NCBI RefSeq assembly: GCF_019956555.1
Contig: NZ_JAHBDQ010000011.1
Location: 186,001 to 250,000 of the forward strand
Direction of reading: 5' to 3'
Length of the DNA: 64,000 nucleotides
From: Pseudomonas sp. A-RE-19
GTDB lineage: Bacteria > Pseudomonadota > Gammaproteobacteria > Pseudomonadales > Pseudomonadaceae
Shown here: positions 18,253-26,755 of the stretch, in pieces
Position numbering within the stretch: position 1 is the first letter of the stretch
Layout: each line of letters opens with the position of its first letter
Program-made: the position numbers and the translations under genes
The notes under the pieces: model-generated
The model's database searches: none
What the model was told of the DNA's origin: nothing
What the model saw: the letters and a program-made list of their open reading frames with translations, nothing else

Positions 18253-18282
18253 TGTGGCGAGGGAGCAAGCTCCCTCGCCACA
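18253..18282. repeat. 30-bp inverted repeat (REP-like single hairpin)
   Basis: TGTGGCGAGGGAGC and its exact reverse complement are separated by AA, 6 bp after the DUF2076 stop. It resembles the GTGGCGAGGGAGCAAGCTCCC repeats scattered in fluorescens-group genomes. It may work as a weak terminator or mRNA 3' stabiliser; no T-run follows. Confidence 0.7.
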
Positions 18283-18387
18283 CGGCCGATTATTCGCGGA
18301 ACAATCCTTCGGGCTGGCATACTGGGCAACTTTTCGGGCCTGGTGCCTGATCCTGCCCGCGCTTCGGCACGCCCAAGAGGATGTACG

Positions 18388-18867
18388 GTGAAAAAAATCG
18401 CAGTGTTCGCCGATGTCCAGAATCTCTATTACACCGTGCGTCAGGCCTATGGTTGCCACTTCAACTACGCCGCGTTGTGGGCTGACGTCAGTAAAGAGGG
18501 GCAGATCGTCGAGGCCTATGCCTATGCGATCGATCGTGGCGACAGCAAGCAGCAGCAGTTTCAGCAGATCCTGCGCAACCTCGGTTTCATCGTGAAGCTC
18601 AAGCCCTACATCCAGCGCAGCGACGGTTCGGCCAAAGGCGACTGGGACGTGGGCATTACCCTCGACATCATGGATGCCGCCGACCATGTCGACGAAGTGG
18701 TGCTGGCCTCCGGCGACGGTGATTTCGACATGCTGCTGGAACGCATCATCAGCAAGCACGGGGTGCAAGCGGTGGCCTATGGCGTGCCGGGTCTCACGGC
18801 CAACTCGCTGATCCGCGCCGCCAGCCGTTACGTGCCGATCGAAGGCGCGTTGCTGCTCAAGAATTGA
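18388..18867 (+). CDS. NYN-domain (LabA/DUF88-like) predicted ribonuclease
   Basis: 159 residues, essentially one NYN (PIN-like) domain. Acidic metal-site candidates: IAVFADVQNLYYTV at the N-terminus (Asp10), DWDVGITLDIMDAA (about 90) and VVLASGDGDFDMLLERI (about 112), the GDGDF motif being diagnostic, followed by HGVQAVAYGV. NYN proteins are predicted RNA nucleases. The start is GTG at 18388 with AAGAGGA 7 bp before. The stop is 23 bp before the next gene, a DEDDh exonuclease, so the two are probably one transcript. Confidence 0.85.
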   Translation: MKKIAVFADVQNLYYTVRQAYGCHFNYAALWADVSKEGQIVEAYAYAIDRGDSKQQQFQQILRNLGFIVKLKPYIQRSDGSAKGDWDVGITLDIMDAADHVDEVVLASGDGDFDMLLERIISKHGVQAVAYGVPGLTANSLIRAASRYVPIEGALLLKN

Positions 18868-18889
18868 TTTTTACGGAGTTGAACCAGGT

Positions 18890-19501
18890 TTGGAACGCAT
18901 AGCAGTCATCGACTTTGAAACCACCGGGATCTCCCCGAGCAGCAGCTGCCGGGCCACGGAAATTGCCGTGGTGATCCTTGAACAGGGGCGCATCGTCGAG
19001 CGTTACCAAAGCCTGATGAACGCGGGCGTGCGGGTGCCGGCCTTCATCGAACAACTGACCGGCATCAGCAACGCCATGTTGCGCACCGCGCCCTCGGCCG
19101 AGCAGGTGATGAATGAGGTCAACGAATTCGTTGGCATCACCCCGCTGTTGGCCCACAACGCTGCGTTCGACCAGAAGTTCTGGGACTACGAGCTCGGGCG
19201 AATCAAGCGCACACGCCTGCAGAACTTTGCCTGCTCGCTGTTACTCGCCCGCCGCCTGATGCCCACCGCGCCGAATCACAAACTCGGCACCCTCACCACG
19301 TTCGCCAGCCTGCCCGATACCGGCAAGGCTCACCGGGCCATGGCCGATGCGGAAATGGCCGCCAACCTGACGGCACATCTGGCGCAAGAACTGCGGCAAA
19401 AGCACGGGCTGCGGGAGTTGTCCCATGATTTGTTGTGCAGTTTGCAGAAAGTGCCGGCGGCGAAGATCAATGAGCATCTGAAGCGGCATCGCGGGTTCTG
19501 A
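18890..19501 (+). CDS. DEDDh 3'-5' exonuclease (DnaQ-like)
   Basis: 203 residues. Exo I IAVIDFETTGISP (Asp and Glu), Exo II LLAHNAAFDQKFWDYEL, and Exo III with His and Asp in KAHRAMADAEMAANL give the DEDDh set. It resembles the exonuclease domain of DNA polymerase III epsilon but lacks an epsilon C-terminal alpha-binding tail, so it is more like an RNase T/ExoX-type single-domain nuclease. The start is TTG at 18890 (MERIAVID), since GGAG is 11-14 bp upstream and no ATG fits. Cotranscription with the NYN gene suggests a shared nucleic-acid processing job, which is inference. Confidence 0.87.
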   Translation: MERIAVIDFETTGISPSSSCRATEIAVVILEQGRIVERYQSLMNAGVRVPAFIEQLTGISNAMLRTAPSAEQVMNEVNEFVGITPLLAHNAAFDQKFWDYELGRIKRTRLQNFACSLLLARRLMPTAPNHKLGTLTTFASLPDTGKAHRAMADAEMAANLTAHLAQELRQKHGLRELSHDLLCSLQKVPAAKINEHLKRHRGF

Positions 19502-19520
19502 CAGAAACACCACTGAACCC

Positions 19521-19617
19521 CTGTAGGAGCTGTCGAGTGAAACGAGGCTGCGATCTTTTGATCTTGATCTTAAAAGTCAAAAGATCGCAGCCTCGTTTCA
19601 CTCGACAGCTCCTACAG
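19521..19617. repeat. REP pair (GTTTCACTCGACAGCTCCTACA variant)
   Basis: Almost perfect inverted repeat, CTGTAGGAGCTGTCGAGTGAA on the left answering TTCACTCGACAGCTCCTACAG on the right, with AAGATCAAAAGATCGCAG arms inside. It lies between the convergent exonuclease and Lrp genes. Same variant as 9337. Confidence 0.9.
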
Positions 19618-19622
19618 GAGAA

Positions 19623-20078
19623 CTACTTCCCATTCCCTTCCAACTGCCCCAACGGCACGCGCTTCTCGATGGCGCTGGACAGCACGATCGAGGTCTTGCT
19701 GAACCCGAACGTGGCGATCCGGTTGATCAACTCTTCCAGCTCCGGCATCGAGCCCACCGCCGCTTGCATGATCACGCAGGGGTCGCCGGTGACGCGATGG
19801 CATTCGGTGAGCTGTGGGATTTTGATCAGTTCGTCGTAGGCTTTCTGGTTGCCGTGCTGGTTCAGGCGCAGTTCGATGACGCACTGGATCGGCAGGCCGA
19901 TTTTGGACATGTCGACTTTCGCCTGGTAGCCGGTGATTACCCCGCAGGCTTCAAGTTTGGCCACCCGCTCGGCCACCGCCGGAGCGGACAGGTTCACCTT
20001 GCGCGCCAGTTCGGCGTAGGACGCACGACCGTTTTCCAACAGAGCGCTGAGGAGCATGCGGTCGTATTTGTCCATCAT
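19623..20078 (-). CDS. Lrp/AsnC family transcriptional regulator (second copy)
   Basis: 151 residues. HTH: LLSALLENGRASYAELARKV followed by NLSAPAVAERVAKLEACGVITGY; RAM domain with CHRVTGDPCVIMQAAVGSMPELEELINRI, where the Gly-Asp turn is canonical. It is divergent from the YedA-type exporter gene with a 159-bp shared promoter region, an arrangement in which Lrp regulators usually control the exporter. It shares only the fold with the regulator at 9459, so it is not a recent duplicate. Start may be either of the first two Met codons. Confidence 0.9.
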   Translation of the reverse strand: MMDKYDRMLLSALLENGRASYAELARKVNLSAPAVAERVAKLEACGVITGYQAKVDMSKIGLPIQCVIELRLNQHGNQKAYDELIKIPQLTECHRVTGDPCVIMQAAVGSMPELEELINRIATFGFSKTSIVLSSAIEKRVPLGQLEGNGK

Positions 20079-20237
20079 GGCATTCCTGAAAAAGACTGAC
20101 TTTCGAAAGCACGGTTTATAGCGTTGAACACCGTGTTTTGAAAAGTGTACCGGCGCTATAAACAGGTTTTGTAACTTATTTTTCGCCGGTGGCCTTTCTA
20201 GAATAGCTGCTCTCCTTGTCTTGTTCTCGAGCTGCCC

Positions 20238-21164
20238 ATGCCTGGCATACGCCGTTTTTCCTTACCGCTGATCGCTGCTTTTTTCGCGCTGTACGTAATT
20301 TGGGGATCGACCTATCTGGTGATTCGAATCGGCGTGCAGTACTGGCCACCGTTGTTGCTCGGCGGTATCCGCTTCGTCATCGCCGGTACGTTGATGTACG
20401 CGTTCCTGCGCTGGCGCGGGGCACCGGCACCCACTTGGGCGCAGTGGAAAGCGGCGGGGATCATCGGCATTCTGCTGCTCACTTGCGGTAACGGTGCAGT
20501 GAGCGTCGCCGAGCATACGGGCGTGGCCTCCGGCGTTGCCGCATTGGCGGTGGCGACGGTGCCGCTGTTTACCTTGCTGTGTGGATATTTCTGGGGCGCG
20601 CGTAATACCCGTCTCGAATGGGCCGGGATTGTGCTCGGGCTGATCGGCATCGCCATGCTCAACCTCGGTTCAAACCTGCAATCGAGCCCGTTGGGTGCGG
20701 CGTTGTTGGTATTCGCGGCAGCGTCCTGGGCATTCGGTTCGGTGTGGAGCAAACACCTGCCGTTGCCTCAGGGCCCGATGGCCAGTGCCGTGGAAATGCT
20801 GGTGGGCGGCGTGGCGTTGTTGATCGGCAGCGCGGTGAGTGGCGAGCACCTGGAAAGTCTGCCGCCGATCGAAGGCTGGGCGGCGCTGGCGTACCTGACC
20901 GTCTTCGGTTCGATCATCGCCTTCAACGCCTACATGTACCTGTTGAAGCACGTGCGTCCGGCAGCGGCCACCAGTTATGCCTACGTCAACCCGGCGGTGG
21001 CGGTGTTGCTGGGTATCGTGTTTGTCGGCGAGAGCATCGGTATCGAGGAAGCGCTGGCCATGGCGGTGATCATCAGTGCCGTGGTGCTGATCGGGTTGCC
21101 GCAGTGGCGCCGGGGTGCAGATCGGCCTGCCGTAGTGGTGCCGACAGAATCCCGCGCGAATTAG
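20238..21164 (+). CDS. yedA: drug/metabolite exporter of the EamA family (YedA-like)
   Basis: 308 residues, ten hydrophobic helices as two EamA repeats. Signatures: FALYVIWGSTYLVIRIGV in helix 1, LLGGIRFVIAGTLMYAFL in helix 2, GNGAVSVAEHTGVASGVAALAVATVPLF in the first repeat and ASSWAFGSVWSKHLPLP then YLKHVRPAAATSYAYVNPAVAVLLG in the second; together they match YedA. It is an inner-membrane exporter, probably of amino acids or other small metabolites. Divergent from an Lrp-type regulator, which likely controls it. ATG at 20238 is directly followed by a hydrophobic helix. Confidence 0.85.
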   Translation: MPGIRRFSLPLIAAFFALYVIWGSTYLVIRIGVQYWPPLLLGGIRFVIAGTLMYAFLRWRGAPAPTWAQWKAAGIIGILLLTCGNGAVSVAEHTGVASGVAALAVATVPLFTLLCGYFWGARNTRLEWAGIVLGLIGIAMLNLGSNLQSSPLGAALLVFAAASWAFGSVWSKHLPLPQGPMASAVEMLVGGVALLIGSAVSGEHLESLPPIEGWAALAYLTVFGSIIAFNAYMYLLKHVRPAAATSYAYVNPAVAVLLGIVFVGESIGIEEALAMAVIISAVVLIGLPQWRRGADRPAVVVPTESRAN

Positions 21165-21229
21165 GGTAAACTGCGCGCCATTGCACACTCGTTTTGCACA
21201 ACCGCGCTGAATTTTCCTACGGTACTCCC

Positions 21230-22564
21230 ATGACTTTCGCCACCCTTGGCCTGATCGAACCCTTGCTGCGCGCTCTCGAGACGCTCGGCTACCAGACCCC
21301 GACGCCGGTTCAGACTCAAGCGATTCCGGCGGTGTTGGCCGGTCGCGACCTGATGGCCGCGGCCCAGACCGGCACCGGCAAGACTGCCGGTTTCGCCTTG
21401 CCGCTGCTGCAATTGCTGGCCATGGAAGGGCCGAAAGTCAGCGCCAACTCCGTGCGTGCGCTGATCCTGGTGCCGACCCGCGAACTGGCCGAGCAGGTTC
21501 ACGAAAGCGTGCGCCAGTACGCCGAGAATCTGCCGTTGAGCACGTACGCGGTGTACGGCGGCGTCAGCATCAACCCGCAAATGATGAAGTTGCGCAAAGG
21601 CGTCGACCTGTTGGTGGCGACCCCGGGCCGCTTGCTCGACCTGTTCCGCCAGAACGCGCTCAAGTTCAACCAGTTGCAAACCCTGGTGCTGGACGAAGCC
21701 GATCGCATGCTCGATCTGGGCTTCTCCGAAGAGCTGGGGAACATTTACAAGGCGCTGCCGAAGAAGCGTCAGACGCTGCTGTTCTCCGCGACCTTCTCCG
21801 ACGCCATCCGCACCCTGGCCGGGCAAATGCTCAACGACCCGCTGACCATCGAAGTCAGCCCGCGCAACGTCGCAGCCAACACTGTTAAACAGTGGGTGGT
21901 GACGGTGGACAAGAAGCGCAAGCCGGAGCTGTTCGTTCACTTGATGCGCAAGGGCAAGTGGAAGCAGGTGCTGGTATTCGCCAAGACCCGTAACGGCGTA
22001 GACGCGCTGGTGGAAAAACTCCAGGGCCTGGGCATCAACGCTGACGGCATCCACGGCGACAAACCTCAGGCGACCCGTCAACGGGCGCTGGATCGTTTCA
22101 AGGCCAGCGAAGTGCAGATCCTTGTAGCCACCGACGTGGCAGCGCGTGGTCTGGATATCGAAGATTTGCCGTTGGTGGTCAACTTCGACCTGCCGATCGT
22201 GGCGGAGGACTACATCCACCGCATCGGTCGTACCGGCCGTGCGGGCGCAACCGGGCAGGCTATTTCGCTGGTGTGTGCCGATGAGGTGAATTTGCTGTCG
22301 GCCATCGAGACATTGACCCGTCAGACGTTGAGTCGTCAGATGGAACAGGATTTCGAGCCTGAGCACCGCGTGCCGGATACCGATGCCAGCGGTCAGGTGA
22401 TCAAGAAGCCGAAAAAACCGAAGAAGCCCAAGACCTCCAGTGGCGGCAAGCGCAACCTGGGTAAATGGGTCGAGAGCGGTGATGCCTCGGCGCCGGAGCC
22501 GTCGATCAAGCCTGTGCGTAAAGTACCGGTGTTCAATACCGGGCCGCGTAAGCGTAAGCCTTGA
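21230..22564 (+). CDS. rhlE: DEAD-box RNA helicase, RhlE type
   Basis: 444 residues. Q motif FATLGLIEPLLRALETLGYQTPTPVQ, motif I AAQTGTGKTAGFALP, Ia VPTRELAEQV, Ib TPGRLLDL, II VLDEADRMLDLGF, III FSATFSD, IV VFAKTRNGVD, V ATDVAARGLDIEDLP and VI YIHRIGRTGRAG are all intact. A basic C-terminal tail rich in Lys-Pro (KKPKKPKKPK) is typical of RhlE helicases that act in ribosome assembly and RNA decay. ATG at 21230 is taken since FATLGL is the usual N-terminus. It follows yedA after 65 bp, with no terminator seen. Confidence 0.9.
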   Translation: MTFATLGLIEPLLRALETLGYQTPTPVQTQAIPAVLAGRDLMAAAQTGTGKTAGFALPLLQLLAMEGPKVSANSVRALILVPTRELAEQVHESVRQYAENLPLSTYAVYGGVSINPQMMKLRKGVDLLVATPGRLLDLFRQNALKFNQLQTLVLDEADRMLDLGFSEELGNIYKALPKKRQTLLFSATFSDAIRTLAGQMLNDPLTIEVSPRNVAANTVKQWVVTVDKKRKPELFVHLMRKGKWKQVLVFAKTRNGVDALVEKLQGLGINADGIHGDKPQATRQRALDRFKASEVQILVATDVAARGLDIEDLPLVVNFDLPIVAEDYIHRIGRTGRAGATGQAISLVCADEVNLLSAIETLTRQTLSRQMEQDFEPEHRVPDTDASGQVIKKPKKPKKPKTSSGGKRNLGKWVESGDASAPEPSIKPVRKVPVFNTGPRKRKP

Positions 22565-22590
22565 TTACCCGCTGCGTCTGATACGCCGCT

Positions 22591-22667
22591 ATCGCGAGCA
22601 GGCTCGCTCCCACATTTGATCTGCGCTACATGACGATCCAGTGTGGGAGCGAGCCTGCTCGCGAAGG
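22591..22667. repeat. REP pair (GTGGGAGCGAGCCTGCTCGCGA family)
   Basis: Two inverted GCGAGCAGGCTCGCTCCCAC units about 25 bp apart, between the convergent rhlE and flavoprotein genes. Confidence 0.9.
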
Positions 22668-22681
22668 ACGCGCCTCGGTCT

Positions 22682-23923
22682 TCAATCCTTGCGCCGCAAC
22701 CACTCCACCATCCCCAACCCCGCCGCACGCCCACTGGCAAAACACGCGGTCAGCAGATAGCCGCCGGTCGGCGCTTCCCAATCGAGCATTTCCCCCGCGC
22801 AGAACACCCCGGGCAGTTGCTTGAGCATCAGACGTTCATCCATCGACTCGAACATCACGCCCCCCGCGCTGCTGATGGCTTCGTCCAATGGCCGGGTTTT
22901 CACCAGTGTCAGCGGCAATGCCTTGATCGCTTTGGCCAGCAATGCCGGATCGGCAAAGCAGTCGGCCGGTGTCAGCTCGCGCAACAACGCCGCTTTCACG
23001 CCATCAAGGCCAAGCTGACTGTGCAGGTGTTTGGACATGGAACGGGAGCCGCGAGGTTTGCTCAGTGCGGACTGGATTTTATCCACAGGCTTGCCCGGCA
23101 ACAGGTCGAGGTGAATGGTCGCCGCGCCGTGGTGATTGATCGCTTCGCGGATCGGTGCCGACAGGGCGTAGATCAAACTGCCTTCAATCCCCGTGGCGGT
23201 GATCACGCATTCCCCGAGTCGTGGCATGTCGTCATTGAGGCCAATGGCGATGTTTTTCAGCGGGCTGCCGGCGAATTTGCTGACCATCAACTCGCTCCAT
23301 GCCTGCACCTCGAAGCCGCAATTACTCGGTTGCAACGGCGCCAGTCCTACACCGCGCTGTTCCAGCGGCAGCATCCAGGCACCGTCCGAACCGAGACGCG
23401 ACCAACTGCCGCCGCCGAGGGCCAACAGGGTCGCGTCGGGTTGAACGGTTTTTTCGCCTTCGGGGCTGTCGATGCGCAAGCCACCGTTGTGATCCCAACC
23501 GAGCCAGCGATGGCGGGTGTGGATAACGACGCCGGCATCACGCAGGCGTTTGAGCCAGGCGCGCAACAGGGGCGCGGCTTTCATGTCGGTAGGAAACACC
23601 CGGCCAGAGCTGCCGACAAAGGTTTCGATGCCCAGGTCATGAATCCACTGGCATAAAGCGTCGGCGCCGAAGGACCGTAGCAACGGCGCAATCTGCGGTG
23701 CCCGTTCGGCATAGCGCGAGAGAAATGCCGGGTAGGCCTCGGAGTGGGTGATGTTCATGCCACCGACCCCGGCGAGGAGGAATTTTCGCCCCACTGAAGG
23801 CATGCCGTCGTACAGATCGACCTTGATCCCGGCCTGGCTCAACACTTCAGCCGCCATCAAACCGGCGGGGCCGCCGCCGATGATGGCGACATGAGGGGGG
23901 AGGGAAGTGGAGGGCTGGGTCAT
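22682..23923 (-). CDS. FAD-dependent flavoprotein, HI0933/BaiN family (TIGR03862-like)
   Basis: 413 residues. The N-terminus carries the FAD Rossmann motif HVAIIGGGPAGLMAAEVL, then DGMPSVGRKFLLAGVGGMNITHSE, the hallmark of HI0933-like flavoproteins. LLALGGGSWSRLGSDGAWM and the C-terminal LPGVFCAGEMLDWEAPTGGYLLTACFASGRAAG complete the FAD site. The length and MFESMDERLMLKQLPGVF fit the TIGR03862 subgroup. The physiological substrate is unknown. Start at 23923 chosen for the FAD motif position; twelve upstream codons are open. Confidence 0.85.
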   Translation of the reverse strand: MTQPSTSLPPHVAIIGGGPAGLMAAEVLSQAGIKVDLYDGMPSVGRKFLLAGVGGMNITHSEAYPAFLSRYAERAPQIAPLLRSFGADALCQWIHDLGIETFVGSSGRVFPTDMKAAPLLRAWLKRLRDAGVVIHTRHRWLGWDHNGGLRIDSPEGEKTVQPDATLLALGGGSWSRLGSDGAWMLPLEQRGVGLAPLQPSNCGFEVQAWSELMVSKFAGSPLKNIAIGLNDDMPRLGECVITATGIEGSLIYALSAPIREAINHHGAATIHLDLLPGKPVDKIQSALSKPRGSRSMSKHLHSQLGLDGVKAALLRELTPADCFADPALLAKAIKALPLTLVKTRPLDEAISSAGGVMFESMDERLMLKQLPGVFCAGEMLDWEAPTGGYLLTACFASGRAAGLGMVEWLRRKD

Positions 23924-23977
23924 GGAATGCGCTGCGGTTTGGCGGAATAGGGCGGGCATTCTACCAGTGCTGCCCTC

Positions 23978-24067
23978 TGTGGGAGCGAGCCTGCTCGCGA
24001 TAGCGATGGATCAGTCGACATCGATATCGACTGTGAGGGCCTCATCGCGAGCAGGCTCGCTCCCACA
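23978..24067. repeat. REP pair (GTGGGAGCGAGCCTGCTCGCGA family)
   Basis: Two inverted CTGTGGGAGCGAGCCTGCTCG units about 45 bp apart. The rest of the 23924-24204 gap holds one TTATCCACA box at about 24157 but no other structure I can support. Confidence 0.9.
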
Positions 24068-24204
24068 GGGATCATGGGTGTTTTCAAAAGGCTGGTTAAA
24101 AAACAACCACCGTTCTGTAGCCTATATTCCGCATGGCCTGCAGGCCCTTTCACTCAGGTTATCCACAGGCAGTTCCACAGGCATTGTGGGTAAAGACCCA
24201 CACA

Positions 24205-25125
24205 TCAATGACAACCTGATGACTGCCACACCCGTTGGGCGCTGTGATGGAGGATTCCATGACGACGCGCCAAGGCCTTGCGGTCCTTGCTGTAGCCGCC
24301 GCCGATCACACCGACCAGCGGAATATCCCGGCCCAGGCAATGACGCATCACGCTTTCATCGCGAGCGGCGACGCCTTCGTCTGTCAGTTTCAGATAGCCC
24401 AAAGCATCGTCCTTATGCACATCGACACCGGCGTCATACAGCACCAGATCCGGTTGGTAGAGCGGCAGCAAATAGTTGAGTGCATCGTCCACCACCTTCA
24501 GGTAATCGGCATCGCCCATGCCCATCGGCAACGGAATGTCCCAGTCACTTTCGGCTTTGCGTGCAGGAAAATTCTTTTCGCAGTGCAGGGAAACGGTCAC
24601 TGCCTCCGGGGTGTTGTGCAGGATTCGTGCAGTCCCATCGCCCTGATGCACGTCGCAGTCGAAGATCAGCACGCGATTCACCCGGCCACTTTCCAGCAGG
24701 TAATGGCTGATCACCGCCAGGTCATTGAAGATGCAGAACCCGGCGGGATGATCGTAGTGCGCGTGGTGAGTGCCGCCGGCCAGATGGCAGGCCAAACCAT
24801 GCTCCAGTGCCTGTTCCGCCGCCAGCAGTGAGCCGCCGACCGCCCGCACCGTGCGCCGGGCCAGCGCTTCGCTCCAGGGCAGGCCGAGGCGTCGCTGGTC
24901 TTCACGGGACAATTCGCCGCCCATGTAACGTTCGATATACGCAGGGTCATGGGCGAGGGCGAGAATCTCCGCGGGGCAGAGGTCCGGGCGCAGCAGGTCG
25001 GCGTCGTGGGTCAGGCCACTGTCCACCAGGTGATCGCGCAGCAAGCGAAACTTGTCCATGGGGAAGCGGTGATCCGCCGGGAACTCGGGACTGTAGTCTT
25101 CGTGGTAGATCAATGGCAGGGGCAT
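24205..25125 (-). CDS. histone deacetylase-like amidohydrolase
   Basis: 306 residues of the class I/IV HDAC-AcuC superfamily. Zinc/charge-relay motifs: LAGGTHHAHYDHPAGFCIFNDLAV (His pair), VLIFDCDVHQGDGTARIL (Asp-x-His zinc ligands), LYDAGVDVHKDDALGYLKLTDEGV (second Asp) and PLVGVIGGGYSKD (Gly-rich with Tyr). The N-terminus MPLPLIYHEDYSPEFPADHRFPMDKF is the usual start of the bacterial branch. Bacterial members act on acetylpolyamines or acetylated proteins; which applies here cannot be told. Met at 25125 preferred; 23 open codons upstream are not conserved-looking. Confidence 0.88.
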   Translation of the reverse strand: MPLPLIYHEDYSPEFPADHRFPMDKFRLLRDHLVDSGLTHDADLLRPDLCPAEILALAHDPAYIERYMGGELSREDQRRLGLPWSEALARRTVRAVGGSLLAAEQALEHGLACHLAGGTHHAHYDHPAGFCIFNDLAVISHYLLESGRVNRVLIFDCDVHQGDGTARILHNTPEAVTVSLHCEKNFPARKAESDWDIPLPMGMGDADYLKVVDDALNYLLPLYQPDLVLYDAGVDVHKDDALGYLKLTDEGVAARDESVMRHCLGRDIPLVGVIGGGYSKDRKALARRHGILHHSAQRVWQSSGCH

Positions 25126-25209
25126 GGCTGATTTATACAGGAAGGCATGTAGGAATGAGTGAAGGATCCTACCAGCGATGTAGACTTGGGGCATGAAAGA
25201 GGGGGCACG

Positions 25210-25779
25210 ATGGAGCCGATTCTGGAACTCGAAAGCGCGCGACTGCTGTTACGGCAGTGGCGTGACGAGGATTTGCCGACGTTTGCGGCGATGTGCGCCG
25301 ATCCACAGGTGATGCGTTATTTTCCGGCACTGTTGAGTCGACTGGAAAGTGCTGCGCTGATCGGGCGGGTTCGCGGGCATTTTGCCGAGCATGGTTTCGG
25401 CCTCTGGGCGTTGGAACGTAAAGACACCGGCGCCTTTATTGGTTTTACCGGCCTGGGCGTGGTCAGCTTCGACGCGCCATTCACCCCGGCTACCGAAATC
25501 GGCTGGCGCCTGGCGCGCGAGCATTGGGGCCTGGGCTATGCCAGCGAAGCGGCGTGGACCGCTTTGCGCTGCGGGTTTGATCGGTTGGCGCTGCAAGAGA
25601 TCGTCGCATTCACCACCAAAACCAATCTGCCATCTGAGAAAGTCATGCAAGCGATCGGCATGCACCATGCCCCCGCCGATGATTTCGAGCACCCGCGGCT
25701 TGCAGCCGATCATCCGCTGCGCGCGCACGTGTTGTACCGCATCACCCGTGAGCAATGGCTGCAAACCTTGCATGGATAA
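25210..25779 (+). CDS. GNAT family N-acetyltransferase (RimJ/RimL type)
   Basis: 189 residues. LESARLLLRQWRDEDLPTFAAM is the typical RimJ/RimL-type start; FIGFTGLGVV and EIGWRLAREHWGLGYASEA contain the acetyl-CoA pyrophosphate loop (R-x-x-x-G-x-G/A variant), and VAFTTKTNLPSEKVMQAIGM is motif B. It would transfer acetyl to a small amine or protein N-terminus; substrate unknown. ATG at 25210 follows GGGGG. The gene is divergent from the HDAC-like gene, so an acetyl donor and a deacetylase share one promoter region, which may be coincidence. Confidence 0.85.
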   Translation: MEPILELESARLLLRQWRDEDLPTFAAMCADPQVMRYFPALLSRLESAALIGRVRGHFAEHGFGLWALERKDTGAFIGFTGLGVVSFDAPFTPATEIGWRLAREHWGLGYASEAAWTALRCGFDRLALQEIVAFTTKTNLPSEKVMQAIGMHHAPADDFEHPRLAADHPLRAHVLYRITREQWLQTLHG

Positions 25780-25885
25780 GCAGGCGCGGACGTTTACAAT
25801 GGCCCTCATGTTGAACCGGGCCATAAACTGAATCGACCGCCGCAGCCCAGACTGCGCGGCATTGCGTTGTGTGAGGAGAGTCTGA

Positions 25886-26755
25886 ATGAGCCAAGTGTTG
25901 GAAGATCTGGTAGACCTGCTGACCCTGGAACCGATTGAAGAAAACCTGTTCCGTGGCCGCAGCCAGGACCTGGGTTTTCGTCAGTTGTTCGGCGGCCAGG
26001 TACTCGGCCAGTCCCTGTCGGCGGCCAGTCAGACCGTCGAAGCGGCGCGCCATGTGCATTCGATGCACGGTTATTTCCTGCGCCCGGGCGATGCCAAATT
26101 GCCGGTGGTGTATCAGGTCGACCGGGTGCGCGATGGCGGCAGTTTCAGTACGCGCCGGGTGACGGCGATCCAGAAGGGCAACCCGATTTTTACGTGCAGT
26201 GCCTCGTTCCAGTACGACGAAGAAGGCTTCCAGCACCAGAGCGAAATGCCGCAAGTGGTCGGCCCGGAAAACCTGCCGTCGGAGCTGGAGCTCACCCAGC
26301 AGCGCGCGCACCTGATTCCTGAGCACATGCGCGAAAAACTGCTGTGCCCGAAACCGATCGAAGTCCGACCGGTGACCGAAAAAGACCCCTACAACCCGCA
26401 ACCTGCCGATCCCGTCAAGTACGTCTGGTTCCGTGCCGACGGTGCCTTGGCCGATACCCCGGCGTTGCACAAATACCTGCTGGCCTACGCTTCGGACTTC
26501 GGTCTGCTGACCACCTCGATGCTGCCCCATGGCAAATCGGTCTGGCAGAAAGACATGCAGGTCGCCAGCCTTGATCACGCATTGTGGTTCCATGCCGACC
26601 TGCGCGCCGATGACTGGTTGCTGTATGCCATGGACAGTCCATGGGCCGGCAATTCGCGCGGATTCTCCCGTGGCAGCGTGTTCAACCGTGCCGGGCAACT
26701 GGTGGCTTCGGTCACTCAGGAAGGCCTGATTCGCCATCGCAAGGATTGGGCATGA
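25886..26755 (+). CDS. tesB: acyl-CoA thioesterase II
   Basis: 289 residues (E. coli TesB 286), double hot-dog fold. Motifs: NLFRGRSQDLGFRQLFGGQVLGQSLSAA, MHGYFLRPGDAKLPVVYQVDRVRDGGSFSTRRV in the first half, and the second-half SLDHALWFHADLRADDWLLYAMDSPWAGNSRGFSRG, containing the catalytic Asp of the Asp/Thr/Gln triad. It hydrolyses a range of acyl-CoAs in the cytoplasm. ATG at 25886 has GGAG 10 bp upstream. The stop overlaps the next ATG (ATGA), so the HAD gene is translationally coupled. Confidence 0.95.
   Translation: MSQVLEDLVDLLTLEPIEENLFRGRSQDLGFRQLFGGQVLGQSLSAASQTVEAARHVHSMHGYFLRPGDAKLPVVYQVDRVRDGGSFSTRRVTAIQKGNPIFTCSASFQYDEEGFQHQSEMPQVVGPENLPSELELTQQRAHLIPEHMREKLLCPKPIEVRPVTEKDPYNPQPADPVKYVWFRADGALADTPALHKYLLAYASDFGLLTTSMLPHGKSVWQKDMQVASLDHALWFHADLRADDWLLYAMDSPWAGNSRGFSRGSVFNRAGQLVASVTQEGLIRHRKDWA

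Noticed and set aside
24157..24165. TTATCCACA match to a DnaA box
   Set aside because: A single box; near copies also occur in coding DNA nearby, and there is no cluster, AT-rich unwinding region or dnaA/parAB context.
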